A stretch of DNA of 5,926 bases from the NCBI GenBank assembly GCA_027451455.1, contig DAIDJI010000368.1, positions 1 through 5,926 on the forward strand, read 5' to 3'. How positions within the stretch are numbered: position 1 is the first letter of the stretch; every line of letters starts with the position of its first letter. A model generated the notes under the pieces. It was not told where the DNA came from and searched no databases. It was given only the letters and a program-made list of their open reading frames with translations. The DNA comes from Planctomycetales bacterium. GTDB taxonomy: Bacteria; Planctomycetota; Planctomycetia; Isosphaerales; Isosphaeraceae. Shown in pieces: positions 1-5,905 of the stretch. Both the position numbers and the translations under genes were made by a program.

Positions 1-85
1 GATTGGTTGTATTCGATTGAAGAACGGGGGCCTTGCACGGCCGGGTAGGCATGGCCTGCGTCGAACCGAGATTCTCGATGGAACG

Positions 86-107
86 CCAAGGCATGTCGCG
101 GCCTTGG
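86..107 (-). terminator. Possible hairpin downstream of the coiled-coil protein gene
   Basis: A perfect 7-bp inverted repeat, CCAAGGC / GCCTTGG, encloses an 8-base loop (93-100). It starts about 32 bases after the stop of the gene ending at 140. No T-tract follows it on the minus strand, so it is not a classical intrinsic terminator. It could be a 3'-end stabilising hairpin or a chance structure in GC-rich DNA. The rest of 1-139 shows nothing else I can support. Confidence 0.3.
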
Positions 108-139
108 TCGGCTCGAGGCCGCGGGTTGTCAATCGAAAA

Positions 140-631
140 TCAAAGGGGTCTTGGGTTGGTTCCTTGTCTGGAGTCTGGCCCGCCGCGGCGGACGAGCATG
201 TCGATCGCGGCCACCGCCTGTTGCAAGGCCGCGATCGTTTTCTCGACGCCCCGGATCGTCTCGGTCGACGCGTCCAGCGTTCGCTCGACCGACTTCATCG
301 CCATGACCGCGTCGCGGAGCAAGATGTTCTGGGCCTCGGTGATCCGGGCCGCTTGCTCCTGAAACGTGCGCTGAGCCTGCTCTTGCCGGTCCGTGAGCCG
401 GTCGAGCTGATCCTGGAACTTCTTCTGCGACTCGGCGTGATAGTCTCGAAATTCCGTGAAGATGCGGTCCTGCTTCTCCCCTTCCGTTCGGAGGAAACCG
501 AGGAAGTAGTACGTGACCGCGACTGCGGCGCCGGCTGCTCCCAAGGAGCCGATCAGGCTGGTGACCGACACCCCTATCGCGTTCGGATCGACATTCACAG
601 CAGCTTGAGCAAGTAAAAACGGGCCGTTCAT
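140..631 (-). CDS. Single-span membrane protein with long coiled coil, function unknown
   Basis: I do not recognise a named family. The 163-residue product has a short N-terminus, one strongly hydrophobic segment at about residues 21-47 (rich in Gly, Ala and Val, ending YYFLGFL), and then a charged helical region at about 48-148. That region is rich in Glu, Gln, Arg and Lys with hydrophobic residues at heptad-like spacing (for example DRLTDRQEQAQRTFQEQAAR), typical of a coiled coil. The tail is Arg/Pro-rich. The expected topology is one membrane anchor with an oligomerising rod on one side. The start at 631 is supported by an AGAGGA Shine-Dalgarno six bases upstream of ATG; the stop is TGA. 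It lies 149 bp downstream of the papain-like gene on the same strand, so co-transcription is possible. A holin/spanin-like phage accessory or a membrane scaffold would fit the architecture, but no residue motif proves either. Confidence 0.85.
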   Translation of the reverse strand: MNGPFLLAQAAVNVDPNAIGVSVTSLIGSLGAAGAAVAVTYYFLGFLRTEGEKQDRIFTEFRDYHAESQKKFQDQLDRLTDRQEQAQRTFQEQAARITEAQNILLRDAVMAMKSVERTLDASTETIRGVEKTIAALQQAVAAIDMLVRRGGPDSRQGTNPRPL

Positions 632-722
632 AGAGTGTCCTCTGTCCCTCTTTTATGATTCGATCGCTATTCCAGGCTGACCTTCTTCGAGCTCGCGGCG
701 GGTCGAGGCCAAACGGCGACGA

Positions 723-744
723 CCGAGTTCGCGAGGCGAATCGG
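723..744 (-). terminator. Possible hairpin after the papain-like gene
   Basis: CCGA-g-TTCGC / GCGAA-TCGG forms a 9-bp stem with one bulged G and a 3-base loop (733-735). It begins about 36 bases after the stop of the papain-like gene. No T-tract follows on the minus strand. It could protect or delimit a 3' end in the 149-bp gap at 632-780, which otherwise shows only the ribosome binding site of the next gene. Confidence 0.25.
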
Positions 745-780
745 AACCGCCAGGGACTCAGGACCGAAGACCCGGGACAT

Positions 781-1680
781 TCAGGCGGCGTCGTGGTACT
801 TCCAGGCCGGCGGGAGCTCGCGCTCCTCGAACGCCGGCGACTTCGACAGGGCCCAACTATCCCCCTCGCCAAGGATCCTCTCGATGACCGACCGATCCGC
901 CCAGAACGAGAAACTCGGCTGGTCAAGACCCCTTGGACCGGTTGGAGTGTCTGGGCCCCAACTCTGGACAATGCAGGCACCAGGCCGGTCGAATCGGACC
1001 CCAGCGATAAACATGCAGTGACCCCAGCGACCTCGGGCCCGACAGAAACCATCACCATCACGCTCCAGCGTGAAACCCTGCGCCGTGCAGATCGTGACCG
1101 GATAGCCGTTCCGCACAGCACCGACAAGCTCGTCCCATGTCGTCACCTGCGCCGCCGAACCCAGCTTGAACGGGGCTGCCTCGGCCTTGATTGCCTCGGG
1201 AGCACCCGACAGGCCCCACGCCTTCGCTCGCTGCCCGGAATATGTCCCATCGCCTCCCAGCATCACTCGGCTGACCATGCCGACCGCCATCATTGCCTGG
1301 ACGGCTGCGGCGCCATACGAGCCGTCCTGGCGACCCAGAATGCCGGCGACCTCCCGTGACGTCGCGTAGATGAACTCGGTGTCTGTCTCCCGGTAGATCG
1401 CCGCCTCCCCAAGACCAATCTCCACGCACTGGAGCAGGTCGTTGCCGTGACCGTGCCCAAACGAGACGCAGTCGCCAATCTGCTGCGCAGGGTACTCCGG
1501 GTCCTTGCCCAGTACCTCGCGCCAGGCCTTGTACAGCAAGATCGGCTGCGAATCAGATGGCCCGCCTACCAGGCGAGGTGCAGCCACCGCGAGGGGGGAA
1601 AACCGCCCGGCGAACGACCGCTGAACATCATCCACTCCCCGCCATCCGAACAGGTGTTGAATCGGAGTGTCTTCGCTCAT
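781..1680 (-). CDS. Papain-like (C1-type) cysteine peptidase homologue, no signal peptide
   Basis: The 299-residue product has the sequence landmarks of the papain fold in the correct order. The active-site block is QQIGDCVSFG with candidate nucleophile Cys71 and oxyanion-hole Gln66 or Gln67. The histidine block is RWGHCMFIAGV with candidate His221. The third block is IVQSWGP at 237-243. The Cys-His spacing is 150 residues and His to the third position is 18; papain has 134 and 16. In papain the third block reads NSWG, and here Gln239 stands where the catalytic-dyad-orienting Asn is expected. A conserved-looking C-terminal part (SFSFWADRSVIERIL, then DSWALS) follows. There is no signal peptide and no recognisable long propeptide, so the protein may be cytoplasmic or released by another route. 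ATG at 1680 follows a GAGG ribosome site five bases upstream. It sits between two single-span membrane protein genes. It could be an active peptidase or transamidase, or a binding-only homologue. Confidence 0.9.
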   Translation of the reverse strand: MSEDTPIQHLFGWRGVDDVQRSFAGRFSPLAVAAPRLVGGPSDSQPILLYKAWREVLGKDPEYPAQQIGDCVSFGHGHGNDLLQCVEIGLGEAAIYRETDTEFIYATSREVAGILGRQDGSYGAAAVQAMMAVGMVSRVMLGGDGTYSGQRAKAWGLSGAPEAIKAEAAPFKLGSAAQVTTWDELVGAVRNGYPVTICTAQGFTLERDGDGFCRARGRWGHCMFIAGVRFDRPGACIVQSWGPDTPTGPRGLDQPSFSFWADRSVIERILGEGDSWALSKSPAFEERELPPAWKYHDAA

Positions 1681-1726
1681 TGAGGCCTCGAGTCTCGAGA
1701 TCGGGGGATGGGAAGCGAGGCGGGTG

Positions 1727-1739
1727 CCGGACCGTCCGG
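1727..1739. repeat. 13-bp palindrome CCGGAC-C-GTCCGG in the intergenic gap
   Basis: Two perfect 6-base arms flank a single central C, in the 102-bp gap between the small membrane protein gene and the papain-like gene. It lies 47-59 bases upstream of the papain-like start codon. Near it, nearly adjacent CTCGAG copies occur at about 1687-1699. A one-base centre is too tight for an RNA hairpin without opening inner pairs, so a protein-binding operator is as likely as RNA structure. It may also be chance in GC-rich DNA. Confidence 0.3.
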
Positions 1740-1782
1740 GGGGCCCTGGCCGGCCTCTCGATCTCCGTCCATTGGAGGGGGG

Positions 1783-2220
1783 TTACTTGCCAAGACCGGC
1801 GGCGAAGCCACGCCAGGCGGCAGCCAGTGCCCCGCGCTGCTGCGCGGTGACATCGGCGTCCTGCAGCGATTCCGGCACGATCCCGGTGAATTCGGGGGTC
1901 GCCATCCGATCGAACAGGCGGGTCCGGTTCGCATCCCACGCCCGGCCCACGGCCGCGATCGCCGCCGAGACCGGCTGGCCGGAATCGAGACCACGCGCCC
2001 CCTCCTCCCAGGCCGCGGCGTAGGCCTTCCCCAATTCGGGCAGATACGCCCGCCCGATCGAGACGAAGCGCGGATCCCGGGGAGGGCCCGAAGGCCCCTC
2101 CGGCCCGTGCAGATGCCATGACACACCGATCGCCAAGGCGCCCCCCAGCAGGCTCGACAGCCCGACGGACAGGAGCGTGCGCGGGCTCGGGATCAGATCC
2201 CGAATTCCACTGATCGCCAT
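1783..2220 (-). CDS. Small membrane-anchored protein, function unknown
   Basis: The product has 145 residues and no family I can name. Residues 1-13 are a short N-terminus, about 14-37 form one hydrophobic segment (TLLSVGLSSLLGGALAIGV), and 38-50 are a Pro/Gly-rich linker. Residues 51-145 look like a helical domain rich in Ala with Trp and Arg (AYAAAWEEGARGL, then VGRAWDANRTRLFDRM). The expected topology is a single anchor or uncleaved signal anchor with an extracytoplasmic helical domain. The frame is open further upstream to 2529, but that part is Arg/Pro-rich and not protein-like. The ATG at 2220 has GAGGTG seven bases upstream, which decides the start. The stop is TAA. It lies 102 bp upstream of the papain-like gene on the same strand and may serve as its membrane partner, which is inference from position only. 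Confidence 0.8.
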   Translation of the reverse strand: MAISGIRDLIPSPRTLLSVGLSSLLGGALAIGVSWHLHGPEGPSGPPRDPRFVSIGRAYLPELGKAYAAAWEEGARGLDSGQPVSAAIAAVGRAWDANRTRLFDRMATPEFTGIVPESLQDADVTAQQRGALAAAWRGFAAGLGK

Positions 2221-2515
2221 CGTCGAACACCTCGATAGGTCTGGAGCAACAGGCGGTCCGCGATCGCGACGGCCCTCGGCCATCGATCGGGGACGGTCCT
2301 GTCGCACGGGGCGTCTGTAACGGAAACGTGCCTGTGTTTCTGGCCCAGTCGTGCCCGCAACTCTCCCTGCAGCAGGAGAACCATCGGGGTCGATCTTGGT
2401 CCAGGAAGGACGCCAAGAGGCGGGAGGTGTGGCGTCGTTGATCAGAAAGGATGGGTGGCCCTGACACCGGCGGTCCGGGGGAAATCCCCGGCGAGGAAAG
2501 GGAAGACTGGCCGGC
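2221..2515 (-). other. 295-bp gap between the HTH/Cys protein and small membrane protein genes
   Basis: No convincing gene is seen on either strand. The open minus-strand frames here encode Arg/Pro-rich sequence with no credible ribosome site. Three structures are visible: the strong hairpin at 2475-2491 near the upstream gene, a CGCC-AAGA-GGCG mini-hairpin at 2411-2422, and a CGAcGGCC / GGCCaTCG hairpin with one mismatch at 2267-2285, about 46 bases ahead of the next start codon. I found no convincing promoter hexamers. The gap is long enough for a separate promoter or a structured leader for the small membrane protein gene. Confidence 0.5.
2475..2491 (-). terminator. GC-rich hairpin just after the HTH/Cys protein gene
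   Basis: A perfect 6-bp stem, CCGGGG / CCCCGG, with a 5-base loop (2481-2485) lies 24 bases after the TGA at 2516-2518. The sequence that follows on the minus strand is GC-rich with no T-tract. A stable stem this close to a stop codon could be a U-tract-less terminator or 3' stabiliser. It is weaker evidence than the terminator of the hydrolase gene. Confidence 0.4.
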
Positions 2516-3115
2516 TCACGCCACGGCAACTGTCGAGAACCGGCGACGCCGTCGCTGCTTTCGCGTCTCGACGCGATCCGCCTCGGAGGCTACGGCCGGC
2601 ACGGCGACACCCTTCATCGGGTCCGGTGCGTCTCCAGGAACTCGTTTCGGCTCCGGGTCCCTCCGCAGTCCGGGATGATCGTCCATCCCCGACGCGTGGC
2701 AGACCATGCAGCAGAACCGTGAGCCCTTCTCCATTGGCTCGCGGTGCGAGCAACTGGACTGCGGTGTGAACGCTCCGATCGGGAACAGCGGGATCAACTC
2801 GAACTCCGGCTCGTCACGACGACCCGGATTCCCGGGCCCCTCTTCACGGGAGCACCGAATCTCCAGAGCCTTCGCCCGATCCAGACCGAACTTCACCCGC
2901 TCGATGCTGACTCCGTCCCGTTCCGCAAGCTTTCCCAGAGAAATCCCCCGACGGTGATCGTAGAGCCAGACGTATTCCATCGCCGCGACAGGCAGCGATA
3001 GTTCCTCGTCCTGCTCGATCTCCCGATTATGACAGGTTTTCTCAGATGCAATCTTGCTCAGCTCTCCCTTTTTCGGGTGATCCTTGACTCCCTTATCCGC
3101 TTTTCTTGTTGCCAT
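2516..3115 (-). CDS. Putative DNA-binding protein: sigma-region-4-like HTH plus Cys/His cluster
   Basis: The 199-residue product starts with a Lys-rich, charged N-terminus (1-35). About residues 45-85 read like a helix-turn-helix of the sigma-70 region 4 type (RRGISLGKLAERDGVSIERVKFGLDRAKALE pattern, with the turn near residue 68). A short linker leads to LIPLFPIGAFTPQSSCSH and then GSRFCCMVCHASGMDDHP. Cys122, His124, Cys135, Cys136, Cys139 and His140 could form a compact zinc site. The tail is an Arg run (RKQRRRRR) followed by STVAVA. The 'TPQS-C ... CCMVCH-SGMDDHP' block resembles hypothetical proteins common in planctomycetes, from memory. Start ATG at 3115 is preceded by a strong GGGAGGT site with correct spacing. 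It is the first gene after the hydrolase terminator and could regulate the three genes below it. It lacks the core-binding region 2 of a true sigma factor. Confidence 0.9.
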   Translation of the reverse strand: MATRKADKGVKDHPKKGELSKIASEKTCHNREIEQDEELSLPVAAMEYVWLYDHRRGISLGKLAERDGVSIERVKFGLDRAKALEIRCSREEGPGNPGRRDEPEFELIPLFPIGAFTPQSSCSHREPMEKGSRFCCMVCHASGMDDHPGLRRDPEPKRVPGDAPDPMKGVAVPAVASEADRVETRKQRRRRRFSTVAVA

Positions 3116-3154
3116 CGTCCACCTCCCTTTTGTCCCTTCCGATCACCCAGGGCC

Positions 3155-3183
3155 TCTATATCCACAATGCCTCAGCGATGCAA
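3155..3183 (-). promoter_or_regulatory. Possible sigma-70-like promoter for the HTH/Cys protein gene
   Basis: On the minus strand TTGCAT (3183-3178) and TATAGA (3160-3155) are separated by exactly 17 bases. They match the consensus hexamers at 3 of 6 and 4 of 6 positions. The -10 lies 39 bases from the start codon, leaving room for a short leader with the ribosome site. The AT-rich block lies further upstream. Planctomycete promoters are poorly characterised, so this is only a candidate. Confidence 0.35.
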
Positions 3184-3258
3184 ATTCCTAAACGACCCGA
3201 CCAATTTTCCCTCCCGAATGCTCCCTCGATTTCGACGTAAACCTAGAACCTACAAGGC

Positions 3259-3270
3259 GAAAAATTTTTC
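3259..3270. repeat. Perfect AT palindrome GAAAAATTTTTC followed by an A-tract
   Basis: A 12-bp perfect palindrome is followed directly on the plus strand by seven A residues (3271-3277). It is the most AT-rich spot in this GC-rich window and lies about 75 bases upstream of the proposed promoter for the HTH/Cys protein gene. It could be intrinsically bent DNA, an UP-like element or a binding site for a nucleoid protein or regulator. Confidence 0.5.
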
Positions 3271-3353
3271 AAAAAAATTCCCGTTCCCGGTCGAAATTGG
3301 CGCGCAAAGTCGTATAGATTGCTGGTTCACCGACGAGAAGCGGGACCCAGCTC

Positions 3354-3379
3354 AAAAAAATGGGACGGGCTTATCCCAT
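3354..3379 (-). terminator. Rho-independent terminator of the hydrolase gene
   Basis: On the minus strand ATGGGA (3379-3374), an 8-base loop and TCCCAT (3365-3360) form a 6-bp stem that runs straight into seven T residues (3360-3354, the first shared with the stem). The stem starts 92 bases after the hydrolase stop codon. The orientation suits only minus-strand transcription. Outer arms GGACCCAGC (3343-3351) and GCTGGTCC (3381-3388) are also complementary with one bulge, so the element sits in a larger nested inverted repeat. Confidence 0.65.
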
Positions 3380-3471
3380 GGCTGGTCCATTCGCTGCTCG
3401 ATCGTGATTTTGGGACGAGCAGGTCCATCCATGTATTGCGTTCGCGGGATGCCTCCGCTCGGCGATTCTGT

Positions 3472-5826
3472 CTACCGTCCTGCGGATCGGTTCTCATCGG
3501 GCTTCGGCCAGCGAAGGTACCGGTGGAGAAAGTCGAATGTTCCCTTCCCGTGGATGGTGTGAGGACCATTGAAGAATTCGATTCGACATCGCTCGCCGAG
3601 ACCCAACCGGGCGTCGTAGAGTTGGAAGACCTTGGCAAACTCGTAGGCCACGGTCTCGTCGGGCGCAACGCCGTCAAAGTGCCCGCGCTCTACCATGAAC
3701 GGGCGAGGGGCGATCAGTGCGGCCATCTCGGCGTAGTTGAATGTGCTGCCAAGGTCGAACTCGAAAATCTCGTACTCGTTGCTCCAGACATAGCTATACG
3801 GGCTGCGGGTTGAGGCGTTCTTCCAGACCCATTCGTTGAAGTCCGCCGAGCAGATGGAGAGGCAATAGTCCTGCACTAATGGAGGGATCCGCATCGCCGA
3901 CTTGCCTCCGTAGCTCAGGCCGTAAAATGCAATCCGGGACGGGTCGACGAACGGCAGAGACTTCAGCCAGGTCGTGATCTGCCGATGCTGGGGGACGATC
4001 ACCGAGAAAAGAGTCTTCTTGAGCGGATTGGCCTTGCGCTGGAGTGTGCGAAATCGGTCCTGAAAAATGTAGGGATTCTGAGGGGCAAACGTGATGAAAC
4101 CCCGTTCGGCCAGCTGGACCGCGAACCGGTGGTAGGCGGGATGGTCGACCTTCGGGTCGGCCAGATCGCGGGGCCGGCCTTCCAGGCCGTGCTGGCAGAC
4201 GACCACCGGTCGGCGCTCTCCTTCCTTGATCCCCCTGGGAAGGATCAGGATGCCGTAGGCAATCACGTCGGGGTAGACGTCCATGAGGACTTCGAAGACC
4301 TGGAATCCAGGCTCATCGTAGATCCTCCGCGTGCGGACATCGGGGGGAAGCATCGTCAGATCGAATCGGCCGATGACCTCCTCGGAGAAATAGCTCCGGT
4401 ACGGTTCGACGGTCCGGGCGTACGACTCGGCCGAGCTCGTCTCAAGCTTCTTCAGGAACTCCCGGCGGATGTATGGACTCTCAACCAGGAGCTGCTGGTT
4501 GTGGCGGTCGAGCTCGTGGAGTTGCCGTGCCTGTCGGTCTCGAGCGGCCTGGACGAGCCTCTCGATGTTTCCAGCACTCCCGGGACGGCTAACTTCGACG
4601 GTCGAGATCGATGCGAGCCGTGCGCCGGGATCGAGGGCGCCGAGAAGCTGTCGAAGGGTCTCGTCGGTCCCGAATGCGCCCCGACCTTCCGGCCCGCTCG
4701 CCACCATGGCGACCCGTGCCTCTGGCCCGAGCCCAGCGACCAGTGCCCGGGCCCTTTCGATCTCCGCTGAGACCGCCTCCAGCGCCGGTGTTGTCAAGCG
4801 GCCCGGAGCCCCACCGGTGCCGGGTGGGATGAGCACTTCAGGCGCCCGAGACGCCTCAACAATTAGCGCCCGGGGCGCCACCATCGACGCAACTTCAGCG
4901 TCGCCAAATTGCTCCAGGAGGCCGAACACATTCCGGTCGACCGGCTGACGCCAGGTATCATCCCTGTCCCCAAAATAGCCGCTGATGCAGGCGGCCTGGA
5001 TTCTCGGATCGAGCGCTGCGGCATACAGGGCGATGGCCCCACCCTCGCCGTATCCAAAAATACCGACGCGAGGCTTGCGACCGCCTTGCCTCGCCGACCC
5101 TTCGATCGCGTCGACCAGAGCCAGTACCTTCTGGACCTCGTAGCCAATGACGTGGCGACCCAACTCATAGGCCGATCGATAGATGAATTCGCGGTTGGTG
5201 AGCCGGGCTCTCCCGTTACGTGGCGCGATCGTCCGGTCGATCAGCGTCGGGACGAAGACATGACAACCACTCTCCGCCAGGCGCCGGGCCACCTGCGATC
5301 CCACGGGCAAACCCGGGACAAGCCCCACCAGTTGCTCGGGGACCTGGTCTGCGTCGGGAACCACGATGACGAAGGTGTCCCCGGTCCCCAGTTCCAGCCC
5401 TTCACCTGTCACATCTCCGAATGCCGGCCAAGTCGCAAGATGTATGGTTTTGGACTCTATTGGACCTGGACCAGGGAGATCCTGGAAACGGTATTCGATG
5501 TGATGGATCGCCGGGGATGGGGTGCGCGGATCGCGAACTCCGAGTAGATGGGCCAGCCGGTCCCGATTTGGAGCGATCGAACCGCTGTAGGCGTCCTTAG
5601 AGGAGAAGTTCCGATTCCAGTGCAGCGCCCGTCGGGACTTTGATTCGCCTGTCTGACGCAGGAGGAATCGGTCGACGCCAGCGACCATATCGCTCGCGAT
5701 GTCCCCCGTTGTCGTCAAGGCCCTGGTACCCGGCAAAGGAGGGCCAGTTCCTTCCTGCGCGAGGGTCGGTGCGTAAAGGCCGAGGGACACGACCATCCCC
5801 GCCAGGGGCGCGCTGTGTCGTCGCAT
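3472..5826 (-). CDS. Secreted tandem alpha/beta hydrolase (acetylxylan esterase/dienelactone hydrolase-like), first module catalytically degenerate
   Basis: The 784-residue product begins with a Sec-type signal peptide: basic MRRH, hydrophobic core at 11-22, and likely cleavage after Ala23 (PTLA-QE). Residues about 40-110 resemble an N-terminal region seen in planctomycete esterase-like proteins. Module one (about 110-400) is an alpha/beta hydrolase whose nucleophile elbow reads GYGEGG at 258-263, so position 260, normally Ser in GxSxG, is Gly. Module two (about 490-775) has an oxyanion-type QHGLEG (545-550), elbow GLSYGG with Ser638, an acid in GHFDGVAPDE (Asp718, or Asp723) and His in NGPHTIHG (His756, or His759). 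That is a full candidate triad and suggests ester hydrolysis outside the cytoplasm, for example deacylation of a polysaccharide; the substrate is not shown by the sequence. ATG at 5826 has GAGG eight bases upstream. It is transcribed separately from the next gene, given its terminator. Confidence 0.95.
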   Translation of the reverse strand: MRRHSAPLAGMVVSLGLYAPTLAQEGTGPPLPGTRALTTTGDIASDMVAGVDRFLLRQTGESKSRRALHWNRNFSSKDAYSGSIAPNRDRLAHLLGVRDPRTPSPAIHHIEYRFQDLPGPGPIESKTIHLATWPAFGDVTGEGLELGTGDTFVIVVPDADQVPEQLVGLVPGLPVGSQVARRLAESGCHVFVPTLIDRTIAPRNGRARLTNREFIYRSAYELGRHVIGYEVQKVLALVDAIEGSARQGGRKPRVGIFGYGEGGAIALYAAALDPRIQAACISGYFGDRDDTWRQPVDRNVFGLLEQFGDAEVASMVAPRALIVEASRAPEVLIPPGTGGAPGRLTTPALEAVSAEIERARALVAGLGPEARVAMVASGPEGRGAFGTDETLRQLLGALDPGARLASISTVEVSRPGSAGNIERLVQAARDRQARQLHELDRHNQQLLVESPYIRREFLKKLETSSAESYARTVEPYRSYFSEEVIGRFDLTMLPPDVRTRRIYDEPGFQVFEVLMDVYPDVIAYGILILPRGIKEGERRPVVVCQHGLEGRPRDLADPKVDHPAYHRFAVQLAERGFITFAPQNPYIFQDRFRTLQRKANPLKKTLFSVIVPQHRQITTWLKSLPFVDPSRIAFYGLSYGGKSAMRIPPLVQDYCLSICSADFNEWVWKNASTRSPYSYVWSNEYEIFEFDLGSTFNYAEMAALIAPRPFMVERGHFDGVAPDETVAYEFAKVFQLYDARLGLGERCRIEFFNGPHTIHGKGTFDFLHRYLRWPKPDENRSAGR

Positions 5827-5876
5827 GGGATTTGCCTCGGGAGCCTACCGGCTGGTGCATCACAGTCACGCCCCCG

Positions 5877-5905
5877 AGACTAATCGCGGCGATCGAGGAT
5901 CGCAA
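5877..5905 (-). promoter_or_regulatory. Weak promoter candidate upstream of the hydrolase gene
   Basis: TTGCGA (5905-5900) and TAGTCT (5882-5877) on the minus strand are 17 bases apart and match consensus at 4 of 6 and 3 of 6 positions. The -10 lies 50 bases ahead of the start codon. Only 100 bases of upstream sequence are in the window, so a better promoter or an upstream gene in the same operon cannot be excluded. Confidence 0.2.

Larger units (their letters stand above)
3116..3471. other. 356-bp non-coding region between hydrolase stop and HTH/Cys protein start
   Basis: No gene is supported. The plus-strand frame crossing it has no ribosome site and unnatural composition. The region holds the hydrolase terminator (3354-3379) within a larger inverted repeat, an AT-rich stretch at about 3255-3280, and a possible minus-strand promoter at 3155-3183. 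It is clearly richer in A and T than the surrounding coding DNA, as expected for a promoter-bearing boundary between two transcription units. Confidence 0.7.

Noticed and set aside
129..1127. Minus-strand open frame of 332 codons spanning the papain-like and coiled-coil genes
   Set aside because: It is Arg/Ser/Pro-rich, overlaps two real genes in another frame and has no motif or ribosome site; it is a composition artefact.
2221..2529. Possible N-terminal extension of the 145-residue membrane protein, to 248 residues
   Set aside because: The extension is Arg/Pro-rich and would bury the hydrophobic anchor, while the ATG at 2220 has a GAGGTG site at good spacing and places the anchor near the N-terminus.
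3413..3426. Second terminator hairpin GGAC-gagcag-GTCC after the hydrolase gene
   Set aside because: The stem is only 4 bp and no T-tract follows on the minus strand; the structure at 3354-3379 is much better.
1..3471. Integrated mobile element with direct repeats at its ends
   Set aside because: I looked for matching repeats between 1-139 and 3116-3471 and for integrase or transposase motifs and found none; only short chance similarities such as GATTG were seen.
3029..3562. Plus-strand open frame of 177 codons across the intergenic region
   Set aside because: It runs antisense into both flanking genes, has no ribosome site, and its product has no domain-like pattern.
3985..4770. Plus-strand open frame of 261 codons
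   Set aside because: It lies wholly antisense to the well-supported hydrolase gene, has no recognisable motifs and reads as a high-GC shadow.
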